Translations under genes and position numbers: made by a program
Source: GCA-003244245 sp046262495
GTDB taxonomy: Bacteria > Actinomycetota > Actinomycetes > Mycobacteriales > Pseudonocardiaceae
Reading direction: 5' to 3'
DNA: 6,335 bases
Assembly (NCBI GenBank): GCA_046262495.1
Contig: JBHEMR010000019.1
Coordinates: forward strand, 1-6,335
The notes under the pieces: generated by a model
Database searches by the model: none
What the model saw: the letters and a program-made list of their open reading frames with translations, nothing else
What the model was told of the DNA's origin: nothing
Part shown: piece after piece, positions 1 through 5,210 of the stretch
Position numbering within the stretch: position 1 is the first letter of the stretch
Layout: every line of letters starts with the position of its first letter

Positions 1-39
1 GAGCTCGTGGTGAAAATCCCCGCGCTGTTCGGGACTTGA
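1..39 (+). CDS. Possible 3' end of a plus-strand gene truncated by the window edge
   Basis: In frame 1 the window opens with twelve sense codons (ELVVKIPALFGT) followed by TGA at 37-39. The stop lies 13 bases before the end of the convergent histidine kinase gene, which is the spacing expected of two genes ending tail to tail. Only twelve residues are visible, so the product cannot be named. The other forward frames offer nothing better: frame 2 stops at once, and frame 3 runs on antisense to the kinase. The call rests on position and an open short frame only, so it is weak. Confidence 0.35.
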   Translation, partial: ELVVKIPALFGT

Positions 40-52
40 GCAGTGAAACCAG

Positions 53-1279
53 TCAACCCGGGAGCTGGATGCGCAGGGCCGCTCCAGGCTCGGACCGTTG
101 GAGCAACTCCACCCGCCCGCCGTGGGCTGCGGCGATCTCACTCACCAGCGCCAGCCCGAGGCCGTAACGTCGCCTACTCTGCGATGGCACAGGCCTGCCG
201 GAGACGAACCGCTCGAACAGCCGTGGCGCCAGTTCGGGATCGATCCCCGGGCCGTCGTCGCAGACATCGACGAGGACATGCCCATTGCGGGTGTGCACCG
301 CCACGGTCACTTCATGCTCGGCGTGCCGCACGGCGTTGTCCACCAGCGCCGTGACCGCGCGCCGCAATGCGACCGGCGAGCCCGGCGCCCGGACCGGCTC
401 GGCATCGGCTTGCGGGCCGGTCAGCCGGATGTTTCGCTCAGCCGCCTGCGCGGCCGCTGCGGCGAGCACTCCGGTGGCGAGCTCAGTAAGGTCGACCGCC
501 TGACGGGGTTGCGAGGCGACCGGGTCCGCGGCCACTAGTAGATCCTCGAGGATCTCGCCGAGCCGGGTGCTGTCGGCGATGATGCCCTCGACGTCCGGCA
601 GTAGCGCAGTGGGCCCAGCCTCTACACCGCTGCGCAGCCGCCGGCGGAGCAGTTGGGCGCGGGTGCTGAGCAGGGTCACCGGGGTCCACAACTCGTGCCC
701 GGCGTCGGCGACGAACCGGTGCTGCAACGCCAGCGCGGCGGACAACGGCCGCAGTGCGCGGTGCCCCAGCCAGGTCCCGGCCGCCGCGGCGAGCAGCAGC
801 CCGACCCCGCTACAGACGAGCAAGGTAGCGATCAGCTGGTCACGTTCGGTGTGGTTCGCGGTGAGGTCCAGGATTCCCTGCGCGACTGTGCCGTCAGGCT
901 GGCGCAGGGTCTCGATCCGGTACTCCACGTTACCGATCTGAAGCTCCGCGGATTCCCGGGCGCCCGGCGTTACGGCCCGGGCGAGCGCCTGGATGTCCGG
1001 TAGCCCCGCAGGCATCCCCGGGGTGACCGCGGTCCGGTCGGGCCGCTGCAGGGCGAGCCAGATCCCGGCGGGCGGGTCGATCGCGTCGTCGGCGCGGGTC
1101 ACGGCCGCGTCGAGCAGGGTGGTGGCGGCGTGACGCTGGCTGCTGAGCACCACGGCGACGGCAGCGGCGGACAGCAATACAACGATCGCCGCGGCGAGCA
1201 GCGCGGCCTGCAACCCGAGCCGTATCGCCGCACGGCGCAGCAGTACGGACTCGACGCGGGAGGCCCAGGTCATGGTCAC
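53..1279 (-). CDS. Two-component sensor histidine kinase lacking a full HAMP domain
   Basis: Membrane sensor kinase that should autophosphorylate on histidine and pass the phosphate to the regulator encoded just upstream. Numbering from the ATG at 1273 (406 residues), helix 1 spans about 20-44, an extracytoplasmic sensor region about 45-145, and helix 2 about 147-169. The H-box follows with His193, then the N-box (DNAVRH, Asn313), the G1 box (DDGPG, 339-343), the F-box (FERF, 353-356) and the G2 box (GLGLAL, 371-376). All ATP-lid elements are present, so it should be catalytically competent. Two oddities stand out. The H-box reads HELW where HELR is usual, and only about 14 residues (ALRPL and a short helix) separate helix 2 from the phosphoacceptor helix, so most of a HAMP domain is missing. 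The start is either GTG at 1279, overlapping the regulator stop as GTGA, or ATG at 1273. Frame extension beyond that lies inside the regulator gene. The signal sensed is unknown. Confidence 0.93.
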   Translation of the reverse strand: MTMTWASRVESVLLRRAAIRLGLQAALLAAAIVVLLSAAAVAVVLSSQRHAATTLLDAAVTRADDAIDPPAGIWLALQRPDRTAVTPGMPAGLPDIQALARAVTPGARESAELQIGNVEYRIETLRQPDGTVAQGILDLTANHTERDQLIATLLVCSGVGLLLAAAAGTWLGHRALRPLSAALALQHRFVADAGHELWTPVTLLSTRAQLLRRRLRSGVEAGPTALLPDVEGIIADSTRLGEILEDLLVAADPVASQPRQAVDLTELATGVLAAAAAQAAERNIRLTGPQADAEPVRAPGSPVALRRAVTALVDNAVRHAEHEVTVAVHTRNGHVLVDVCDDGPGIDPELAPRLFERFVSGRPVPSQSRRRYGLGLALVSEIAAAHGGRVELLQRSEPGAALRIQLPG

Positions 1280-1992
1280 GGGTCCCGGCCGAGGCGGTAA
1301 CCGCGGCCGCGCACGGTGTCGACGATGCCTCTCCCGAGCTTGCGCCGCAGATAGTGTACGTAAGTGTCGACCACGATCGCGCTTTCCGCTTCGGGGAACA
1401 CGCCGGTGAGCAGCTCGGCGCGGCTGAATATCTGTCCAGGTCGACCGGCCAGTGTGGCCAGCAACCCGCACTCCCGTTCTGAAAGCTGCACCGGTTCGGC
1501 GCCGGCGCCCGCGTGGTCCCCGGCGGCGGAGACCTCGCGGGTATCGAGGTCGAGTCGGTATCCGCCGACCGGCAGCATCCGGGCGACGTCGAGGTGGCGC
1601 CGACGCAGCGCCCGCAGCCGGGCGAGCAGTTCATCAACATCGAAGGGTTTAGCCAAGTAGTCCTCGGCGCCAGCGTCGAGCCCGGTGACCCGGTCTGCGG
1701 CGGTGCCGCGCGCGGACAGGACCAGCACCGGGGTGGTGACCCCGTGGCGGCGCCACTGTCTCATCAGGTCCAGGCCCTCGATGGCCGGTAACCCCCGGTC
1801 CAACACGATCACGTCGTAGCTGCGCGTGAGCCCCAGGTGCAGACCCCGCTGCCCGTCGCCGGCGACGTCGACGTGGTAGCCCTCGTCAGTGAACAGCGCG
1901 GCGAGGATGGCGCTGAACTCAGGTTGATCCTCGACGAGGAGCAGCGGAAAACCGCCGGTGGTGGGTGGCGGGGTCGAGTCCACAGCGGCCAT
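1276..1992 (-). CDS. OmpR/PhoB-family response regulator
   Basis: DNA-binding response regulator of 238 residues, a normal length for the family. The receiver domain occupies about residues 16-128, with the acidic pair Glu21-Asp22, phosphoacceptor Asp65 (in VIVLDRGLP), Ser93 at the conserved Ser/Thr site and Lys115 in the AKPF motif. A winged-helix effector domain follows from about 138 to 235, with the recognition-helix and wing signatures VVDTYVHYLRRKLG and VRGRGYRLG. I chose the ATG at 1992 because GGGGA lies five bases upstream and the receiver begins about 16 residues later. The same frame is open to 2094, but that extension does not look like receiver sequence and covers the intergenic region. 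The gene is first in an operon with the kinase, linked by a GTGA overlap that suggests translational coupling. It probably controls itself and the divergent membrane gene, though this is inferred only from the direct repeat between them. Confidence 0.94.
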   Translation of the reverse strand: MAAVDSTPPPTTGGFPLLLVEDQPEFSAILAALFTDEGYHVDVAGDGQRGLHLGLTRSYDVIVLDRGLPAIEGLDLMRQWRRHGVTTPVLVLSARGTAADRVTGLDAGAEDYLAKPFDVDELLARLRALRRRHLDVARMLPVGGYRLDLDTREVSAAGDHAGAGAEPVQLSERECGLLATLAGRPGQIFSRAELLTGVFPEAESAIVVDTYVHYLRRKLGRGIVDTVRGRGYRLGRDP

Positions 1993-2041
1993 CTTCGTCC
2001 CCGCTGGGATCCGGGTACAGCGGAAGCGCGCATTGTCGGAC

Positions 2042-2059
2042 TTCCCAGAATTTTCCAAG
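2042..2059. promoter_or_regulatory. Candidate response-regulator operator: 11-bp-spaced direct repeat
   Basis: TTCCCAG and TTCCAAG occur as direct repeats separated by AATT, so their starts are exactly 11 bp apart, about one helical turn. This is the usual geometry of OmpR/PhoB-family sites, where two monomers bind head to tail. The element sits in an AT-rich patch between the divergent regulator and membrane-protein genes, about 50 bp upstream of the regulator start and about 34 bp upstream of the membrane-protein ATG. On the minus strand TTGGAA (2053-2058) and GACAAT (2032-2037) could serve as poor -35 and -10 elements with a short 15-bp spacer. The repeat is seen directly. The binding role is inferred. 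Confidence 0.4.
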
Positions 2060-2066
2060 GCAGCTC

Positions 2067-2073
2067 TAAAAAT
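2067..2073 (+). promoter_or_regulatory. Candidate -10 element for the membrane-protein gene
   Basis: TAAAAAT is the most AT-rich heptamer of the divergent intergenic region and resembles an actinobacterial -10 element (TANNNT-like, with one extra A). It would place transcription start near 2080, leaving a short leader before the ATG at 2093. No good -35 hexamer is present at 16-18 bp. The direct repeat at 2042-2059 occupies that position instead, as expected if an activator replaces -35 contacts. Confidence 0.3.
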
Positions 2074-2092
2074 CCCGGGGCATGCTGAGGCC

Positions 2093-2611
2093 ATGAACCG
2101 CTCTCAAACTGGTGCGGCCGGCCGCCCGCGAACGCGGTCCTCGACGAGTCGCCCAAGTGACCCGTCGGTAGGAAACCAACCCCCTACGGGGATGCCACAG
2201 TCAGCCGCCCACTCCGGTCGTGCCGCAGGAAATAGCCTGGTTGCCCGGATGGTCGGCGTACTGGGGTGCCTGGCAGTTGCCGCTATTCACGTCATCGACC
2301 AAGGTGGCGTGCCCGGCTCGAAGGGCCCGGAATATGTCCAGATCTTGTACTACGCGTTGGAAGTCGCTGCCGTCTTGGTGGCGGTGCTGCTGCTGACCAA
2401 GCACGCACGAGCGGGGTGGTTGCTCTCGCTGGGAGTGGCAGCCGGCCCCATCGTGTGCTATGTGCTCTCCCGCGGACCAGGGATGCCTGACTACACCGAT
2501 GACATCGGCAACTGGGCCGAACCCCTCGGGGTTGTCAGCCTCCTCGTCGAGGGCATCCTGCTGATCCTCGCCGCAGCGTTGCTGGTTGCCATGGCCCGAC
2601 GCTCGCCCTGA
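2093..2611 (+). CDS. Four-helix integral membrane protein of unknown function
   Basis: Small membrane protein, 172 residues from the ATG at 2093. Four hydrophobic segments are visible at about 48-68, 82-102, 107-127 and 145-167, with a polar loop (GMPDYTDDIGNW, 130-141) between helices 3 and 4 and a short basic tail (ARRSP). The loop motif resembles uncharacterised actinobacterial membrane proteins I have seen, but I cannot assign a named family. The start is uncertain. The first 47 residues are a low-complexity Ser/Arg/Pro-rich stretch, and GAGG lies only two bases before the ATG at 2093. In-frame ATGs at 2192 and 2249 would give 139 and 120 residues and keep all or nearly all of helix 1, but neither has a well-spaced ribosome site. 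It is divergent from the two-component operon and 42 bp upstream of the oxidoreductase gene in the same direction, so co-transcription with either theme is possible. A role as target or accessory sensor of the kinase is speculation. Confidence 0.75.
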   Translation: MNRSQTGAAGRPRTRSSTSRPSDPSVGNQPPTGMPQSAAHSGRAAGNSLVARMVGVLGCLAVAAIHVIDQGGVPGSKGPEYVQILYYALEVAAVLVAVLLLTKHARAGWLLSLGVAAGPIVCYVLSRGPGMPDYTDDIGNWAEPLGVVSLLVEGILLILAAALLVAMARRSP

Positions 2612-2636
2612 GGCGCAAGCCATCTGAGTAGCGGTC

Positions 2637-2653
2637 GCCGCGAGGATTGCGGC
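2637..2653 (+). promoter_or_regulatory. Ribosome binding site held in a hairpin loop
   Basis: GCCGC (2637-2641) and GCGGC (2649-2653) form a perfect 5-bp stem whose 7-base loop, GAGGATT, contains the Shine-Dalgarno sequence GAGGA. The stem ends directly against the ATG at 2654. GAGGA sits seven bases before that ATG, which is strong support for the oxidoreductase start. Whether the stem modulates initiation is inference, since short GC stems are common in this base composition. Confidence 0.5.
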
Positions 2654-4219
2654 ATGACGGGATTCGAGCAGTTCGACTACGTCGTCGTCGGCGGTGGTTC
2701 AGCGGGGTGCGTGCTGGCGGCCCGGCTGTCGGAGAATCCGTCGGTCACGGTGTGCTTGCTTGAGGCCGGCCCGTCGGACGTCGACGACCCAAAGATCCTG
2801 GCGCTGGAGCGGTGACCGCAGCTGCTCGGTTCCGGCTATGACTGGGATTATCCGATCGAGCCGCAAGCTCACGGCAACAGCTTCGTGCGGCATTCTCGGG
2901 CCAGGATGCTCGGGGGCTGCTCGTCGCACAATTCGTGCATCGCGTTCTGGACGCCACGCGAGGACCTCGACGAGTGGGCCGCGATGGGGTGCACGGGCTG
3001 GAGCGCCGACGACTGTTGGCCGCTGATCGCGCGGTTGGAGAACAACGACGGCCCGGGCGATCATCACGGCCGCGCCGGCCCCGTGATGCTGCGGCAGATC
3101 CCGCCGCATGACCCGTGCGGTGTCGCGGTGCTGGCCGCCGCGGCCGCGATCGGGTTGCCCACCGTGCGCTTCAACGAAGGCGCCACGGTCACCGAGGGAG
3201 CCGGCTTCTTCCAGATCAACGCCGACGCCCGCAACATCCGCGTCTCATCCTCACGTGGGTACCTGCACCCGATCATTGGTCGGCGGCGCAATCTGGTCGT
3301 GCGTACCGACGCCTGGGTCAAGCGGGTGCTCTTCGACGCCCACAAGCGGGCGACCGGCGTCGAGTATCTCGAATCGGGCCGGTATGCCACCGTGCAGGCC
3401 CGCCGGGAGGTGATCCTGTCCGCCGGGGCGATCGATACTCCCAGGTTGCTCATGCTGTCCGGCATCGGCCCGGCCGAGCACCTGCGTGGCGTCGGCATCG
3501 ACGTGCTGGTCGACAGCCCTGGCGTCGGGTCCAACCTCGACGACCACGTCGAGGGCCTGGTGATGTGGGAGGCGTCGCGCCCGATGGTCACCCGCTCCAC
3601 GCAGTGGTGGGAGATCGGGCTGTTCACCCGGACCGAACCGGGCCTTGACCGTCCCGACCTGATGATGCACTACGGCTGCGTGCCCTTCGACCTGAACACC
3701 GTGCGCTGGGGCTACCCGACCACGTCCAACGGCTTCTGCCTGACACCGAACGTCACCCGCGGCCGGTCCCGGGGGACGGTCCGGCTACGGTCACGTGACT
3801 TTCGGGACCGGCCGAAGGTGGACCCCCGTTACTTCACCGATCCGCAGGGCCACGACCTCGCCGTGATGCTCGCCGGGATCACGCTCGCCCGCAGGATCGC
3901 TGCGCAGCCAGCGTTGCGAAACTGGATCGAACGGGAACTGGCACCCGGGCCAGACGCGGTCACCGACGACGAGCTGATCGACTACATCGGTAAGACCCAC
4001 AACACGGTCTATCATCCCGCGGGCACGGCCAGGATGGGTGCCGCCGACGATCCGGCGGCCGTGCTCGATGCGCGGCTGCGAGTCAGGGGTGTGGCCGGGC
4101 TGCGCGTCGCCGACGCGTCCGTCATGCCGTTCCTGCCAGCGGTCAACCCGAACATCACCATCATGATGATCGGGGAGAAGGCCGGTGACCTGGTCGCGTG
4201 GGACACGGGTCAGCGCTGA
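2654..4219 (+). pseudogene. codA: Choline oxidase-type GMC oxidoreductase interrupted by one in-frame TGA
   Basis: FAD-dependent GMC oxidoreductase whose sequence follows Arthrobacter choline oxidase (choline to glycine betaine, cytosolic) almost end to end. It has 521 codon positions against about 546 in that enzyme. The FAD-binding VVGGGSAG is at 11-18. The His that binds FAD covalently is kept in GGCSSHNS (His92, matching His99). Active-site positions matching Ser101, Glu312, Trp331, Phe357, Val464, Tyr465, His466 and Asn510 are kept as Ser94, Glu300, Trp319, Phe345, Val452, Tyr453, His454 and Asn498. The single lesion is TGA at 2813-2815 (codon 54), which matches Trp61 of the reference. 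It is one base from TGG and the frame continues unchanged. There is no other stop, indel or visible decay. A restart at GTG 2885 would give 444 residues but would lose the nucleotide-binding fold, so it should be inactive. The reference alignment is from memory. Alternatives are a sequencing error or UGA readthrough. The 3' end overlaps the convergent exonuclease gene by 10 bp. Confidence 0.85.
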
Positions 4220-5160
4220 GCGGCAAGCGCTGCGACGAGGCGGTCCACCGCGGTGCCCAGACCCCATCTCTGTTGCAGCGCGGTGAGCGCGGCTGGGTTG
4301 GCGGGCTCTGCGGGCAGCGTGTCGTCACGATCCCGCCGCACCGGGGCGTCGGTCGCCACCCGCACGACGCTGGGGGCCAACTCCAGGTAGTCCCGGGACG
4401 TCCGCAGCTTAGCCCGGATCCCTGCCGCGAGCGCCGATTGGGGATCATCCAGCGCCGCAAGCAGTCCTTCCACCGAGCCGAATCGGCTGATCAGCGTGGC
4501 GGCGGTCTTCTCGCCGATTCCGGGTACCCCGGGCAGGCCATCGGACGGGTCACCGCGCAGCGTGGCCAGATCCGCATAGCCGGGCCCGGCGCCGGTTTCC
4601 GGCAACCCGTAGCGGCTTGCGAGCTCAGCCGGGCCAATCACCTCGGCTTTGGCCAGCCCCCGCCCGACGTAGATCACCTGCACCGGAGTCGGCTCGCTGC
4701 GTACCACCTGAAACAGGTCCCGGTCGCCGCTGACGACCTCGACGGGGTGGCGGCGCTCGACCGCGACCAGCGTGCCGATCACGTCATCGGCCTCGTACCC
4801 GCCCGCGCCCGCGGTGGCCAGGCCCGCAGCGGCCAGCACTTCGAGGATCAGCGGGACCTGTGGGCTCAGGGTGTCTGGCACCTCCTCGACGTCGGGAGCG
4901 CCGGGCCCGGTCTGCTCGGCGACCCGGTGCGCCTTGTAAGAGGGGAGCGCAGCGACCCGGAAGGCCGGTCGCCAGTCCAAGTCCAGGCAGGCGACCAGCC
5001 GGGATGGCCGGCGCTGCTCGATCAGCCGGGCGACCATGTCGGTGAACCCTCGCACGGCGTTCACGGGGGTACCGTCCGGAGCACTGATCGACTCCGGGAC
5101 TCCGTAGTAGGCCCGGAAGTACAGGCTTGCGGCATCGATGAGCAGCAGGGGTGTGGCCAT
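4210..5160 (-). CDS. Stand-alone 5'-3' exonuclease (PolA N-terminal/FEN family)
   Basis: Flap-type 5' nuclease of 316 residues, related to the N-terminal domain of DNA polymerase I but without polymerase or 3' exonuclease domains. It is expected to remove 5' flaps and RNA primers during replication and repair. It is the type represented by M. tuberculosis Rv2090. Metal-binding acidic positions are present: Asp9 in LLLIDAASLYFRAYYG, the region around Asp60-Asp62 before RPAFR and SYKAHR, Glu123/Asp125/Asp126 in GGYEADD, Asp146/Asp148 in SGDRD, and Asp204/Asp207 in GDPSDG. The helix-hairpin-helix signature GVPGIGEKTA (211-220) follows. GDxSDG replaces the commoner GDxSDN and looks like a family variant. 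The ATG at 5160 starts directly with the conserved first strand, so the start is well supported even though no strong ribosome site precedes it. The gene is divergent from the peptidase gene and convergent with the oxidoreductase. A 349-codon open frame on the opposite strand is a compositional shadow. Confidence 0.93.
   Translation of the reverse strand: MATPLLLIDAASLYFRAYYGVPESISAPDGTPVNAVRGFTDMVARLIEQRRPSRLVACLDLDWRPAFRVAALPSYKAHRVAEQTGPGAPDVEEVPDTLSPQVPLILEVLAAAGLATAGAGGYEADDVIGTLVAVERRHPVEVVSGDRDLFQVVRSEPTPVQVIYVGRGLAKAEVIGPAELASRYGLPETGAGPGYADLATLRGDPSDGLPGVPGIGEKTAATLISRFGSVEGLLAALDDPQSALAAGIRAKLRTSRDYLELAPSVVRVATDAPVRRDRDDTLPAEPANPAALTALQQRWGLGTAVDRLVAALAAQR
4211..4232. terminator. 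Hairpin at the convergent gene junction, possible bidirectional terminator
   Basis: CAGCGCT (4211-4217) and AGCGCTG (4226-4232) form a perfect 7-bp stem around an 8-base loop. The left arm covers most of the exonuclease stop codon (4210-4212) and reaches the first base of the oxidoreductase stop (4217-4219), so the element sits exactly where two opposing transcripts end. There is no T-tract on either side. If it terminates, it is of the U-tract-less kind proposed for actinobacteria. Stem and position are seen; function is inferred. Confidence 0.4.
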
Positions 5161-5163
5161 GAG

Positions 5164-5176
5164 GGCAGAGCCTGCC
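5164..5176. repeat. Short inverted repeat in the divergent exonuclease/peptidase gap
   Basis: GGCAG and CTGCC flank AGC, giving a perfect 5-bp inverted repeat four bases upstream of the exonuclease ATG. It lies in the 50-bp region shared by both divergent promoters, so it could be a small hairpin in the exonuclease leader or a weak operator. At this GC content such a repeat can easily arise by chance. Confidence 0.25.
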
Positions 5177-5198
5177 AGCTCCCGACCCCAGCCGGTCC

Positions 5199-5204
5199 TA
5201 GGCT
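5199..5204 (+). promoter_or_regulatory. Candidate -10 element for a leaderless pepE transcript
   Basis: TAGGCT fits the actinobacterial -10 pattern TANNNT and ends six bases before the GTG at 5211, so transcription would start at or next to the first base of the coding sequence. This spacing is typical of leaderless genes. It also explains why GAGG (5206-5209) sits too close to the GTG to work as a ribosome site. No clear -35 element is visible. Confidence 0.45.
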
Positions 5205-5210
5205 TGAGGT

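Noticed and set aside
1280..1471. Upstream extension of the histidine kinase frame
   Set aside because: It lies wholly inside the response-regulator coding sequence. The GTGA overlap at 1276-1279 gives a natural start.
1993..2094. Thirty-four-residue N-terminal extension of the response regulator
   Set aside because: It is not receiver-like, it would cover the whole divergent promoter region, and GGGGA is well placed for the ATG at 1992.
2168..2187. GTAGG/CCTAC inverted repeat inside the membrane-protein reading frame
   Set aside because: Only five base pairs, with a 10-base loop, and no flanking feature supports a regulatory role beyond the start-site uncertainty already noted.
2813..2815. 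Selenocysteine insertion or genome-wide reassignment of TGA to Trp
   Set aside because: The equivalent residue in the family is Trp rather than Cys, no selenocysteine-type hairpin was evident, and all five complete genes here use TGA as their stop.
2885..4219. A functional 444-residue oxidoreductase starting at GTG 2885
   Set aside because: It would lack the FAD-binding GGGSAG region and the first 77 residues, while a good ribosome site and start exist at 2654 in the same frame.
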